Assembly: GCA_050943315.1 (NCBI GenBank)
Contig: JBMNOY010000010.1
Location: 1-56,782, forward strand
DNA from: JBDKUD01 sp050943315
Lineage (GTDB): Bacteria > Bacillota > Syntrophomonadia > Syntrophomonadales > Syntrophomonadaceae
Length of the DNA: 56,782 nucleotides
Direction of reading: 5' to 3'
The stretch's first letter is position 1; each line of letters starts with the position of its first letter. The notes beneath the pieces were generated by a model, which had not been told where the DNA came from, searched no databases, and saw only the letters and a program-made list of their open reading frames with translations. This document shows positions 1 through 9,247 of this stretch, piece by piece. The position numbers and the translations under genes are program-made.

Positions 1-1
1 A

Positions 2-100
2 TGTGAATTTTTGGAAATAAGATGTCCTCGTTGTGGCACGTTAAATGTAGTTCATAGTGACAAAGGCCAGGATGCCAAATTAAGCAAATCCAGTCGGTGA
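2..100 (+). CDS. Com-like zinc-ribbon protein, 3' end only
   Basis: The window opens inside a small gene; 32 codons remain before the TGA at 98-100. The peptide contains LEIRCPRCGTLNVV, the second half of the small zinc-binding domain typical of the Com (Mu translational regulator) family, in which two CxxC pairs hold a zinc. Only one CPRC pair is visible because the 5' end lies outside the window. Such small Com-like proteins occur singly in many Clostridia and their role is usually unknown. The family call rests on the motif alone. Confidence 0.55.
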   Translation, partial: CEFLEIRCPRCGTLNVVHSDKGQDAKLSKSSR

Positions 101-181
101 TCAGCAAGGTTGTTAACTGGTGGATATAATTCACTAGTTTACCAACATAAAATAGCTAGCCTCTGTCTGTAGTGAGAGCCT

Positions 182-222
182 AAGAGCCCCATCAGATTAT
201 TTCTGTTGGGGCTCTTTGTTTT
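182..222 (+). terminator. rho-independent terminator
   Basis: A perfect 10-bp stem pairs 182-191 with 207-216 around a 15-nt loop and is followed by TGTTTT. It separates the Com-like gene from the beta-oxidation cluster that starts at 297. Confidence 0.75.
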
Positions 223-296
223 GAGGGGAGGTGACTTATAGGGACTTTTTTTAAATGGCCATTGCTGAAATATTAGCTTTATAAGGAGGAGAGATA

Positions 297-1652
297 ATGT
301 CTGACTATGTACAGAAATTAGAGATGAAAAGGGCTGATTATCCCAAAAAGGTGCCGGTTACAGGGTTCGGAGAAAGAAAAGCAAGTTTTGAAGGCATGGG
401 CAGAAACGTAGGCAACATCTACAAAAACTTCCGGGAGGTAGTATGTGTAGAGGCCTGCCGGACTCCTTACGGGGTAATTGGCGGCAAGTTAAAAGAATAT
501 GATGCTCCTCAATTAGGAGCACTGGCAATAAAAGAGGTGCTGCGGCGTACTAATGGCAAGGTCAAGCCTGAAGATGTGGATTATGTCTATATGGGCCAGG
601 TAGTACCCGCTGGAAATGGACAAATTCCCGCCCGTCAGGCTTCGATACTGGCCGGGTTGCCGGAATCAGTTCCTTCCATATCGGTAAACAAAGTATGCTC
701 TTCAGGAATAAAAACCCTGGACCTGGCGGTACAGGCGATTATGCTGGGAAAGGCGGAAATAGTCATAGCCGGAGGACAGGAAAGTATGAGCCATTGTCCC
801 TATGCGCTTCCTGATATGAGATATGGAAAGAGGATGGGACTTCTGAATGCGGATTGTGTAGACCTGATGGTTTATGACGGTCTATGGGATGCATTTTATA
901 ATCGCCATATGGCTATACATGGCTCGGAGGTTAGTGATGAGTTCGGATTTACCCGGGAGGACAATGATGAATGGGCCTACAATTCCCAGATGCGTGCAGT
1001 TGCCGCCATGGAAGCGGGTAAGCTGGATGACGAAATATTCCCGGTCGCGATTAATAACGGCAAAGAGGTTTTCGCCCGCGATGAAGGACCCCGACCCAAG
1101 ACTACCATGGAAGCACTGGCCAAATTGCCGCCGGTCTTTAACCACAAGAGCACAGTAACTGGTGTTCCCGGCAGTATTACAGCTGGAAATGCCCCCGGGG
1201 TCAATGACGGCGGAGATGTATGTTTGTTTATGAGCCGCCAAAAGGCGGATGAACTGGGCATGAAACCGCTGTTTACCGTAGTTGACTATGCTGAGGTTTC
1301 CCAGCAAACCAAAGATATTGCTACTGTACCGGGCTTATCTATAAAGAAGGTTCTGGATCAAAACGGATTAACCTACAAAGATGTAGATTTGATCGAGATT
1401 AATGAAGCCTTTGCCGCCGTAGCTCTGGTCAGCGCCCGCAGTATCTTGGGCATGAGCAAAGAAGAAATGCTGGCCAAGGTTAATGTTAACGGCAGTGCTA
1501 TTGCCTATGGCCACCCCATTGGAGCAACCGGGGCCAGAATTGTTATGACTTTGGCTTATGAACTCAGGCGACGGGGCGGCGGTATAGGAGTATGCGGAAT
1601 CTGTTCCGGCCATGCTCAAGGCGATGCCATGCTGATAAAGGTAGAGCCTTAA
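297..1652 (+). CDS. acetyl-CoA acetyltransferase (thiolase)
   Basis: Thiolase of 451 residues, cleaving acetoacetyl-CoA (or a longer 3-ketoacyl-CoA) with CoA, the last step of beta-oxidation. The acyl-accepting cysteine is Cys134 in NKVCSSG; NEAFAAV and the GHPIGATGARI histidine loop are present; the second catalytic cysteine is Cys436. Around Cys436 the usual CxGGG is CSGHA, a variation from the classical family. The protein is longer than the usual ~390 residues because of a ~45-residue N-terminal extension before FREVVCVEACRTP. The ATG is supported by AAGGAGG eight or so bases upstream, so the extension appears real. It is the first gene of a same-strand cluster with the next two beta-oxidation enzymes. 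Confidence 0.93.
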   Translation: MSDYVQKLEMKRADYPKKVPVTGFGERKASFEGMGRNVGNIYKNFREVVCVEACRTPYGVIGGKLKEYDAPQLGALAIKEVLRRTNGKVKPEDVDYVYMGQVVPAGNGQIPARQASILAGLPESVPSISVNKVCSSGIKTLDLAVQAIMLGKAEIVIAGGQESMSHCPYALPDMRYGKRMGLLNADCVDLMVYDGLWDAFYNRHMAIHGSEVSDEFGFTREDNDEWAYNSQMRAVAAMEAGKLDDEIFPVAINNGKEVFARDEGPRPKTTMEALAKLPPVFNHKSTVTGVPGSITAGNAPGVNDGGDVCLFMSRQKADELGMKPLFTVVDYAEVSQQTKDIATVPGLSIKKVLDQNGLTYKDVDLIEINEAFAAVALVSARSILGMSKEEMLAKVNVNGSAIAYGHPIGATGARIVMTLAYELRRRGGGIGVCGICSGHAQGDAMLIKVEP

Positions 1653-1690
1653 ATAAAGATGGAAGCTAAATGAAGCGGAGGGATTAAAGC

Positions 1691-2545
1691 ATGGAGATAA
1701 AAAAAATCATGGTTATCGGCGCCGGGCAAATGGGCGCGGGAATAACCCAGGTGTCTGCCCAGGCCGGTTATGAAACGGTTCAATATGATATTAGTATGGA
1801 CCTGGTAAATAAAGGGCTGGCGGTAATTGAACAAAACCTGGCCCGGGATGTATCCAAAGGTAAAAAAACTGCCGAAGAAAAAGATGCTATCCTGGCCCGG
1901 ATTAAACCTTCAGTGAGCCTTGCTGATGCTGCCGATTGCGATTTGGTAATAGAGGCTATTGTAGAAAACTTTGACATTAAAAAACAGGTATTTGGCGAAT
2001 TGGATCAGATTGCACCGCCTCATGCCATACTGGCCAGCAACACTTCCTCTTTGCCTATCACCCAGATTGCTGCTTGCACCAAGCGGCCGGAAAAGGTTAT
2101 CGGAATGCACTTTATGAACCCGGTACCGGTTATGAAGTTGGTTGAGATAATTCGCGGCCTGGCTACCACTGATGAAGTTTACCAGATTATTGAAGAGGCT
2201 TCCATTAAAATGGGCAAGATTCCCGTTTGGTGTAAGGATGTTCCTGGTTTTGTATCCAACCGCGTTCTCCAGGTAATGATAAATGAAGCTTTGTGGGAAT
2301 TGTACGAAGGAGTGGCTCCGGCTGAGAATATCGACAACATTATGAAACTGGGCATGAACCATCCCATGGGTCCCTGTGCCCTGGCTGACCTGATCGGTTT
2401 GGACACTATTCTTTCCATACTCAATGTCATGTATCAAGGTTATGGAGATCCCAAGTATCGTCCTTCTCCATTGCTCAGACAGTATGTCCAGGCGGGTTGG
2501 CTGGGCAGAAAAACCGGCCGGGGTATCTATAACTACCAAAAATAG
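1691..2545 (+). CDS. hbd: 3-hydroxybutyryl-CoA dehydrogenase
   Basis: NAD(P)-dependent 3-hydroxyacyl-CoA dehydrogenase of 284 residues, the standard short bacterial form. The N-terminal Rossmann fold shows GAGQMG at 10-15. The catalytic pair is His140 (GMHFMNP) with Glu152, and the substrate-binding Ser119/120 (NTSS) and Asn190 are present. The C-terminal helical domain ends in GRKTGRGIYNY. It lies 38 bp after the thiolase and 45 bp before the acyl-CoA dehydrogenase, which fits a co-transcribed butyrate/crotonate oxidation operon. In a syntroph it would run in the oxidative direction; that is inferred from context. Confidence 0.94.
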   Translation: MEIKKIMVIGAGQMGAGITQVSAQAGYETVQYDISMDLVNKGLAVIEQNLARDVSKGKKTAEEKDAILARIKPSVSLADAADCDLVIEAIVENFDIKKQVFGELDQIAPPHAILASNTSSLPITQIAACTKRPEKVIGMHFMNPVPVMKLVEIIRGLATTDEVYQIIEEASIKMGKIPVWCKDVPGFVSNRVLQVMINEALWELYEGVAPAENIDNIMKLGMNHPMGPCALADLIGLDTILSILNVMYQGYGDPKYRPSPLLRQYVQAGWLGRKTGRGIYNYQK

Positions 2546-2590
2546 GGTGCATTCGGTTCCGGGTATTAAATAAAAGGAGTTGATCACCAT

Positions 2591-3739
2591 ATGGATTTTA
2601 GTCTAAGTGAAGAATCCTTAATGATGAGAGATATGTTTAGAAAGTTCGCCAAAAATGAAGTAGAACCATTAGCGGCTGAAATAGATAGAACCCATGAGTT
2701 TCCTATGGTTACGTTTAAAAAGATGGCCGATCTGGGGCTAACCGGCCTGCCGATTCCCGAAGAATGGGGCGGGGCCGGGGCCAGTTATCTGGATTTTGCC
2801 ATATTTGTAGAAGAATTGGCTAAATGCTGCGCATCAACTGCGGTTATTATGAGCGTTCACACCGGGTTAGGCTGTATGAGTACTTATCTCTATGGCAGTC
2901 AGAGGGTAAAAGAAAAATATTTGCGGGCTTTGGCAACTGGAGAAATAATCGGGGCTTATGCTTTGACTGAACCTAATGCCGGTTCTGATGCGGCTTCGCT
3001 TAAATGCAAAGCGGAAGATAAAGGAGACCACTTCCTGGTTAATGGCAGCAAAATATTTATAACCAATGGCGGTGTTGCTACCACCTATTGCACATTTGTC
3101 AAAACTGATCCTACCCAGGGTCCCGGGAAAGGCATAACCTGTCTGATAATTGAAAAGGACACTCCGGGATTTACCATGAGCAAACCAGTTTTAAAGATGG
3201 GCATGAATGGCTCGGCTACAGTAGAACTATATTTCGATAATGTGAAAGTTCCCAAGGAAAATGTACTGGGCGAAATTAATGACGGCTTTAAAGTTGCCAT
3301 GGGGCTCCTCGCCGGCGGGCGTATTACTATCGCCGCTCAAGGCCTTGGTATTGGGGAAGGAGCACTGGAATACACGATTCAGTATATAAAGGAGAGACAA
3401 CAGTTTGGCAAACCGCTGGCGGCCAATCAAGGAGTCCAGTTTATGGTCGCAGATATGGCGGCAGCCCTTGATGCGGCACAGCTTTTAATATACCGGGCAG
3501 CATGGCTTAAGGATAATGGCTTGCCGCACAACAAGGAAGCCTCCATGGCCAAAAAGTTTGCTACTGATACCGGTATGGAAGTGTGTACCAACTGTGTTCA
3601 GCTTATGGGTGGTTATGGATACTGCAGCGAGTTCCCGGTAGAGAGAATGATGAGAGATGTTAAGATTACCCAAATCTACGAAGGCTCCAACCAGATTCAG
3701 AGAATGATTATAGGCCGCGAAGTTATCGGAAAGTTTTAA
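2591..3739 (+). CDS. bcd: acyl-CoA dehydrogenase, butyryl-CoA type
   Basis: FAD-dependent short-chain acyl-CoA dehydrogenase, 382 residues, interconverting butyryl-CoA and crotonyl-CoA. Family signatures include the YALTEPNAGSDA flavin-contact segment, the QFGKPLAANQG helix and the C-terminal IYEGSNQIQR, whose Glu364 is the expected catalytic base. The start is fixed by AAAGGAG about ten bases before the ATG. Electrons would pass to ETF, but no etfAB genes occur in this window, so the partner is encoded elsewhere. Substrate chain length cannot be settled from sequence by eye. Confidence 0.93.
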   Translation: MDFSLSEESLMMRDMFRKFAKNEVEPLAAEIDRTHEFPMVTFKKMADLGLTGLPIPEEWGGAGASYLDFAIFVEELAKCCASTAVIMSVHTGLGCMSTYLYGSQRVKEKYLRALATGEIIGAYALTEPNAGSDAASLKCKAEDKGDHFLVNGSKIFITNGGVATTYCTFVKTDPTQGPGKGITCLIIEKDTPGFTMSKPVLKMGMNGSATVELYFDNVKVPKENVLGEINDGFKVAMGLLAGGRITIAAQGLGIGEGALEYTIQYIKERQQFGKPLAANQGVQFMVADMAAALDAAQLLIYRAAWLKDNGLPHNKEASMAKKFATDTGMEVCTNCVQLMGGYGYCSEFPVERMMRDVKITQIYEGSNQIQRMIIGREVIGKF

Positions 3740-3753
3740 TTAGATAATTATGT

Positions 3754-3784
3754 CCCCTGGATATCACCAGCAGATATCCAGGGG
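3754..3784. other. perfect 12-bp hairpin between bcd and the CoA-transferase genes
   Basis: Bases 3754-3765 (CCCCTGGATATC) pair perfectly with 3773-3784 around a 7-nt loop. The downstream flank is GGATTT, a weak T tract, so it could be an attenuating terminator or an mRNA processing/stabilising element separating the dehydrogenase genes from the transferase genes. Confidence 0.6.
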
Positions 3785-3822
3785 GGATTTATAAGTCGGC
3801 AAGTATTGAGGAGGTATGAATA

Positions 3823-4797
3823 ATGGCTCGACCCCAAAAAGTTAGCCTGGCGGAAGCCATAAGCCTCATAAAAGACGGGGATTCCCTGACTTTCAGCGGA
3901 TTTACCATTTGGCGCCGTCCTATGGCGGCAATTATGGAACTTATTCGCCAGGGAAAAAAGGACCTGCACCTAATAGAGGTTAATGGCGGAACCCATGATG
4001 ATATGCTCATAGGAGCCGGTTGTGTCAAGATCTGGGAATCCTGCTGGAGCGGTCATGAACTGTTTGGCAAGATAGCCGGCAATCTGGCGCGCAAAGTGGA
4101 AGCCGGGGAATTGATCTGTGAGGATTATAGCCATGTGCAGATGTTATACCGTCTGGTGGCCGGTGCTCAGGGAATACCTTTTATGCCCACCTTTGCTGCC
4201 CTGGGCTCAGATATATTAAATCCTGAATATGACATGCTTGGTAAAGCTGGTCTCCGGGATGGATCTAATCCTAAAATACCAGTTAAGAAATACGAGATGT
4301 ACACTGAAAATTTCACCGGTGCAGAAGTAGCGCTGGTTCCTGCTGCCCAACCTGACTGGTGCATTGCTCACGTTCAGCTGGTGGGTTCGGAAGGAACGGT
4401 AAGAGTCCTGGGCCAGAAGTATGCTGATGAAGAAGCCATGAAATCAGCCGATAAGCTGATTGTCATCACCGAGCAAATCGTACCCGAGGAGTACATCCGC
4501 CGGGAGCCGGAGCGTAACCTGATTCCTCCCCATCTGGTGGATTATATTGTTGAGCTGCCCTGGGCCGGGCATCCCACCGGATGTTACGGTACTTATGAGG
4601 CTGACGGGGAATTTATCAGAGATTTCTATACCAAAACCCGCACCCAGGAAGGTTTTGATGCCTGGGCGCAAGAGTGGATATTCGGAGTAAAAGACCACGA
4701 GGAGTATCTTAATAAATTAGGAGTATCGCGTTTGGAGACCCTTAGGGCCAGTGCGGCTCTAGGTTATTCTCAAAAAGTCAAAAGGGGGTCGAGATAA
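3823..4797 (+). CDS. CoA-transferase family I, alpha subunit (glutaconate CoA-transferase-like)
   Basis: A 324-residue subunit of a two-chain class I CoA-transferase, similar to glutaconate/3-oxoacid CoA-transferase A chains. The N-terminal half carries the typical SFSGF oxyanion-loop-like segment (DSLTFSGFTIWRRP) and a long lid region. The gene is preceded by GAGGAGG and its TAA overlaps the ATG of the beta subunit by one base (TAATG), a strong sign of translational coupling. It probably moves CoA between acetyl-CoA or an acyl-CoA of this pathway and a free carboxylic acid; the actual acid is not deducible. Confidence 0.85.
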   Translation: MARPQKVSLAEAISLIKDGDSLTFSGFTIWRRPMAAIMELIRQGKKDLHLIEVNGGTHDDMLIGAGCVKIWESCWSGHELFGKIAGNLARKVEAGELICEDYSHVQMLYRLVAGAQGIPFMPTFAALGSDILNPEYDMLGKAGLRDGSNPKIPVKKYEMYTENFTGAEVALVPAAQPDWCIAHVQLVGSEGTVRVLGQKYADEEAMKSADKLIVITEQIVPEEYIRREPERNLIPPHLVDYIVELPWAGHPTGCYGTYEADGEFIRDFYTKTRTQEGFDAWAQEWIFGVKDHEEYLNKLGVSRLETLRASAALGYSQKVKRGSR

Positions 4798-5603
4798 TGG
4801 CTAGCAATGATTACGCTAAAGTCGGCGAATTCAAACCCAACGACCTTCTAGCAGTGGCGGCGGCCAGGGAGGTAAAAGACGGGGAAGTAGTATTTGCCGG
4901 CACCGGACTGCCTATGCTGGCGATTATGCTGGCGCAAAGAACAACTGCTCCCAACGCAGTATGTATATATGAAGCTGGCAGTGTAGACGGACGTCCCATT
5001 GATCTGCCCACCTCGGTTGGCGATGCTCGCTGCCATTATCAGGCTGCAATTGCCAGTGGCTTATTTGATGTTTTTGGCCAGCTGCAAAGGGGCAGAGTGG
5101 ATATGGCTTTTCTGGGCGGTGCTGAGATCGACCAGTATGGCAGTGTCAACACCACTGCTATGGGCGGTTACTACCCGGTTGGTAAAAGGCTTACCGGCAG
5201 CGGCGGTAACGCGGATATTAACGCTCTGGCCAAAAGAACAGTATTTATCATGATCCAAGAAAAACGGCGCTGGGTGGAACGTTGCAGTTATATAACCTCA
5301 CCTGGCTGGAGAATTCCCAAATGGCCCGGTGGTGAATTTGTGCATAAGAGAGAGGTCTACAATAAAGCTTTCCGGGGAGGTCCCTCGGCAGTCATCTCCA
5401 ATATGGGAGTATTCCATTTTGATGACGATGGAGTGATTTATTTGGACACCGTCCACCCTGGCTTTACTCCTGAGCAGGTTAGGGATAATTGCATGTTTGA
5501 TCTAAATATCAGCAGGGTAAGCGGCGAAACCAAGCCACCCACTTACCATGAACTGGAATTGCTTTATAATACCGTTGATCGAGAAGGAATTTTCCTCCCC
5601 TAA
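4797..5603 (+). CDS. CoA-transferase family I, beta subunit (glutaconate CoA-transferase-like)
   Basis: Beta subunit of 268 residues, coupled to the alpha subunit by the TAATG overlap. It carries the expected catalytic glutamate, Glu59 in IYEAGSVDGRP, which forms the glutamyl-CoA intermediate in this family. FLGGAEIDQYGSVN, seen in GctB-like chains, is also present. With the alpha chain it would give activation of fatty or dicarboxylic acids without ATP, an energy-saving design expected in syntrophs (inference). A second, unrelated CoA-transferase follows immediately. Confidence 0.85.
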   Translation: MASNDYAKVGEFKPNDLLAVAAAREVKDGEVVFAGTGLPMLAIMLAQRTTAPNAVCIYEAGSVDGRPIDLPTSVGDARCHYQAAIASGLFDVFGQLQRGRVDMAFLGGAEIDQYGSVNTTAMGGYYPVGKRLTGSGGNADINALAKRTVFIMIQEKRRWVERCSYITSPGWRIPKWPGGEFVHKREVYNKAFRGGPSAVISNMGVFHFDDDGVIYLDTVHPGFTPEQVRDNCMFDLNISRVSGETKPPTYHELELLYNTVDREGIFLP

Positions 5604-5643
5604 AGGGAAATATATATATAATTGTAATATTAGGGGGGTTGTT

Positions 5644-6825
5644 ATGAGTTATCCTTTAGAGGGTGTAAAAATTTTAGACTTGTCCCGGTATCTCCCGGGA
5701 CCATTTTGTACCCAGATATTGGCTGATTTTGGGGCCGAGGTTATTAAGGTGGAGGATCCCCGGGGTGGGGACCTGGGGCGGCATTTAGCTCCGGTTATTG
5801 AAAAACAAAGTGCGCGTTTTTATACTGTAAACCGTAATAAAAAGAGCATCACTCTGGACCTAAAAAAGGAAGAAGGCAAGGCTATTTTTAAGAAACTGGT
5901 AATGGATAGTGATGTTGTCGTGGATCAGTTCCGCCCCGGAGTCATGGATAAAATGGGGTTGGGTTACCAGGACCTGAAAGCTATCAATGAAAAGATTATC
6001 TATTGTTCCATAACCGGATATGGGCTAAGCGGACCACTACGTGATGTTGCCGGTCATGATCTTAATTACCTGAGTTTAGCCGGGGTAACTGAGCTTACCG
6101 GTACATTTCAGGGAATGCCCGCCATGTGTGCGGTACAGATTGCTGATATAGCCGCGGGAACTCTTTATTCGGTAATAGCGATTCTGCTGGCTCTGGCCAG
6201 CCGGGAAAAGACCGGCAAGGGGCAGCTATGCGATGTAGCTATGCTGGATGGGTCCATCAGTCTTCTTGCTTATACCCTGGGAGAATGGTCCGGGTGGGGA
6301 CGCCTTCCCGAACGAGGTAATGACGTTTTGACCGGAGGGTATGCCTTCTATAATGTTTATAAAACCAAAGATAACAAACATGTAAGCCTGGGCGCTGTTG
6401 AAGATAAATTCTGGGCTCAGTTTTGCAGAAAAATAGGCCGTGAAGAATATATTGAACTGAAATGGGATAAGGCTAAACAGGGTTCCATAATTGCTGATAT
6501 CAGGGAATTAATGCTTCAGAAAACCAGGGATGAATGGGTGGAGTTCTTTTCTGACAGTGACATTTGTTTTACTCCTATCCTCACCCTGGAAGAGATGTGC
6601 CAGCATCCCCAGGTGGCAGCCCGGGATATGATTTATAAAATACCGGATGTTGGCGGTTCAGGCCGGGAAGTGGTTACCCCCGGGGTGGTTGTGAAGCTAT
6701 CCGATACTCCCGGGGAAGCAAAGTTGACCTTTCCGGAATTAGGTGAGCACAATCAGGAGATTCTCACTGCAGCCGGTTATTCTGCCGCCGAGATTGATGA
6801 ATTAAAGAGAAAAGGGATTATTTAG
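5644..6825 (+). CDS. CaiB/BaiF family (class III) CoA-transferase
   Basis: A 393-residue class III CoA-transferase. The chosen ATG at 5644 follows a GGGGGG-type ribosome site and gives MSYPLEGVKILDLSRYLPGP, the standard family N-terminus; an upstream in-frame start overlaps the previous gene and is unlikely. The catalytic Asp168 lies in QIADIAAG, and the GHDLNY and GKGQLCDVAMLDG segments are typical. These enzymes transfer CoA between formyl, oxalyl, carnitinyl, bile-acid, benzylsuccinyl or similar groups. Its place beside a family I transferase suggests a second acyl substrate in the same pathway, but the substrate is unknown. Confidence 0.88.
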   Translation: MSYPLEGVKILDLSRYLPGPFCTQILADFGAEVIKVEDPRGGDLGRHLAPVIEKQSARFYTVNRNKKSITLDLKKEEGKAIFKKLVMDSDVVVDQFRPGVMDKMGLGYQDLKAINEKIIYCSITGYGLSGPLRDVAGHDLNYLSLAGVTELTGTFQGMPAMCAVQIADIAAGTLYSVIAILLALASREKTGKGQLCDVAMLDGSISLLAYTLGEWSGWGRLPERGNDVLTGGYAFYNVYKTKDNKHVSLGAVEDKFWAQFCRKIGREEYIELKWDKAKQGSIIADIRELMLQKTRDEWVEFFSDSDICFTPILTLEEMCQHPQVAARDMIYKIPDVGGSGREVVTPGVVVKLSDTPGEAKLTFPELGEHNQEILTAAGYSAAEIDELKRKGII

Positions 6826-6951
6826 CACAATTACCCCGCGGTGGAGGGGGAATACGGTTTCCATCAGCTACAGTAAAATAACCACAGGGTTATGTAGTTA
6901 AATGGTACCGAATTTCCTTATGCCTGGGTGATAAGCATCAAAAATATGGTT

Positions 6952-6982
6952 GGCCGGTGTATTTTTCAAGCACCGGCCTTTT
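6952..6982 (+). terminator. rho-independent terminator
   Basis: GGCCGGTG (6952-6959) pairs perfectly with CACCGGCC (6971-6978), followed by TTTT. It closes the beta-oxidation/CoA-transferase cluster before the reductase gene at 7068. Confidence 0.8.
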
Positions 6983-7067
6983 GCTGCTTCCTGCCTGTTG
7001 TTTGAGTGGGGGCTAGTCCCTTACTGTGATATAATATTTGTAATATTTTTGTAAGGTGGTTAGTATT

Positions 7068-9044
7068 ATGGAAAGATTTCCAGAGCTTTTTGCTCCCGGC
7101 TACATTGGTAATCTGTTGGTTAAAAATCGTGTGGTTATGGCTCCTATGCTGGTTGCTTATGGAACTCCGGACGGTCAGGTAAGTGATACCACGCTGGATT
7201 ATTACGAGGCCCGGGCACGTGGCGGTGTAGGGCTTATTATCGTTGAAGCGGCTTGTGTTGATGCTCCGGCCGGCCGAGAAAGTTTCCGCCAGTTAAATAT
7301 TGACCATCCCCGTTACCTGGCAGGTTTGGAGCGCCTGGCCAAAACCATCAAGGCCTACGGGTGCCGGGCTTTTATTCAGCTGTTCCACGCGGGGCGGCAA
7401 ACCTCCCAGCTTTTTACCGGGGTGCAGCCGGTGGCCCCGTCGCCGCTGGCCTGTTCCATGATAAAGGAATTACCCCATGAATTATCTATTGAAGAGATTA
7501 AACAGATGGAAGATAAGTTCGTTACTGCTGCCGGTTATGCCTATACGACTGGTTTTGACGGTGTAGAGCTGCATGCTGCCCACGGCTATTTAATAAACCA
7601 ATTCCTTTCTCCCCATAGCAATAGGAGAAATGACGAATACGGAGGCAGTTTGGACAACCGGATGCGGCTGCTGTTAAATATTGCCCGTCGGATTAAGCAT
7701 AACTGGCCGCAATTGGCTTTATCCGTACGTCTTAATATTGACGATTTTGTTCCTGGCGGACTTACCCCCGGGGAAAGTACTGAGATATGCAAGTATCTCG
7801 AAAAGGCCGGCACTGATATTATTAACTGTTCTTCAGGCACTTATGAATCAGGTCTAAAAAGCATAGAACCAGTCTCCTACAAGGAAGGCTGGAGGGTATA
7901 TCTGGCCGGTGAAGTCAAAAAGGAGATCAATATCCCGGTAATCAGCGGCGGGATGTTAAACAACCCGGCTTTTGCCAATCAACTAATTGCCAGTAAACGC
8001 ACTGATTTTGTATTTCTGGGGCGCAGCTTTCTGGCTGACAGTGAATGGCCCAACAAGGCTCGCGAAGGCAGAATTAATGATATTCGCCCCTGCATCCGCT
8101 GTAATAACTGTATTGATAACAACTTCCGGGGCATGATGGTGGACTGTACCGTAAATCCGCATGCCGGCAGGGAACGAGCCAATTACCATCACCATACCGT
8201 CTCACCGGGTACTTTAACAGCAGTAGTGGTAGGTGGGGGACCGGCTGGTATGCAGGCAGCTTTAGCATTGCAAAGGCGGGGATTGACGGTTACTCTGTAT
8301 GAAAAAGCTGATTGCCTGGGGGGACTTTTGAACCTGGCCACTATTCCTCCGCACAAATTCCGGGTCGGTTTGCTTCGGGACTATATGGTGCGTCAAGTAG
8401 AGCAGAGCGGTGTTAAGGTCATCTTGAATACTGCCTATACTATTGATAATTTAAAGGTCGAATATCCGGATTATTTAATTATTGCCACCGGCTCCACTCC
8501 CTCCCGGCCAGGCATAAAAGGAGCTGACCAAAATCACTGTCTAAATATCGAGGAGGTTTTGGAACAAAGGATTTCCTGGCATGATGAAGATATAGTAGTC
8601 ATCGGGGGAGGCAGCAATGGCTGCGAAGTGGCTGATTACCTGATAGAAGGCCAAAACCGGATAACCATTGTGGAAGAAAACCATATACTGGCTATGGGCA
8701 TGGAAAAGAAAAACCGCCGGGATTTAATCAACCGTCTGGAACAGGGCCAGGTTAAAAGGCTAACCTCCAGCCGGGTAGTGGAGATTCAAGACAGACAGGT
8801 ACTTTATGCCGATAAAGACGGCATTATCAAAAACCTGCCCGCAGATCATGTAGTCCTGGCCACCGGCTACACCCCCTGCAATGATTTATATCTTAAAGCC
8901 CAAAAGCATCACCATTCCACCTTCCTAATCGGCGATGCCTACGAGGTAAAGGGCATTAAAAACGCCTTGCTGCAAGGCGAAACAGTCGCCCAAATGGTAA
9001 GCGGGCACGGGGACGGTTCTTTTGCCCGCGGTACATCAGCGTGA
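7068..9044 (+). CDS. NADH:flavin oxidoreductase / 2,4-dienoyl-CoA reductase-like enoate reductase
   Basis: About 658 residues in three parts: an N-terminal Old Yellow Enzyme TIM barrel (FMN; HAAHGYLINQFLSP and NRRNDEYGGS motifs), a four-cysteine [4Fe-4S] segment (CIRCNNC followed by VDCTVNP), and a C-terminal FAD/NAD(P) module with VVVGGGPAGMQAA and a second Rossmann motif VVIGGGSNG. This is the architecture of FadH, BaiCD and clostridial 2-enoate reductases, which reduce conjugated double bonds of acyl-CoAs or enoates. ATG 7068 is preferred over GTG 7056 because AAGGTGG sits eight bases upstream. It is separated from the preceding cluster by a terminator, so it may be independently regulated. 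Confidence 0.88.
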   Translation: MERFPELFAPGYIGNLLVKNRVVMAPMLVAYGTPDGQVSDTTLDYYEARARGGVGLIIVEAACVDAPAGRESFRQLNIDHPRYLAGLERLAKTIKAYGCRAFIQLFHAGRQTSQLFTGVQPVAPSPLACSMIKELPHELSIEEIKQMEDKFVTAAGYAYTTGFDGVELHAAHGYLINQFLSPHSNRRNDEYGGSLDNRMRLLLNIARRIKHNWPQLALSVRLNIDDFVPGGLTPGESTEICKYLEKAGTDIINCSSGTYESGLKSIEPVSYKEGWRVYLAGEVKKEINIPVISGGMLNNPAFANQLIASKRTDFVFLGRSFLADSEWPNKAREGRINDIRPCIRCNNCIDNNFRGMMVDCTVNPHAGRERANYHHHTVSPGTLTAVVVGGGPAGMQAALALQRRGLTVTLYEKADCLGGLLNLATIPPHKFRVGLLRDYMVRQVEQSGVKVILNTAYTIDNLKVEYPDYLIIATGSTPSRPGIKGADQNHCLNIEEVLEQRISWHDEDIVVIGGGSNGCEVADYLIEGQNRITIVEENHILAMGMEKKNRRDLINRLEQGQVKRLTSSRVVEIQDRQVLYADKDGIIKNLPADHVVLATGYTPCNDLYLKAQKHHHSTFLIGDAYEVKGIKNALLQGETVAQMVSGHGDGSFARGTSA

Positions 9045-9076
9045 TTATGGTCTTTAATTCTTAGGGGGTGAGGTGA

Positions 9077-9247
9077 TTGACCAGGCAAGCCAGGCAATTG
9101 GGTAATCGCGGTGTTTATCATATAATGCTGCGAGGCAATGAAAGGAAAAATATTTTCCAGGATGCTGAGGACAAAGAGCACTTTATAGGAAGTATAGAGG
9201 CCAAACAGCAGGAAGAGGTATTTCCCGTTTATGCATACTGTAAATAA
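9077..9247 (+). pseudogene. RAYT / IS200-like Y1 transposase, N-terminal fragment
   Basis: A TTG start after GGGGGTGAGG opens a 56-codon frame reading TRQARQ, GVYHIMLRGNERKNIF and DAEDKEHF, the characteristic N-terminus of REP-associated (Y1, HUH-type) transposases. It stops at 9247, just after the PVYAYC segment where the intact protein (usually 150-250 residues or more) would continue. The rest of the transposase is missing; sequence continues as an SLH-domain protein whose first ATG (9231) lies inside this fragment in another frame. It is a dead remnant. Confidence 0.75.

Noticed and set aside
111..145. Imperfect palindrome between the Com-like gene and the first terminator
   Set aside because: Several mismatches and no T tract or known operator; too weak to call.
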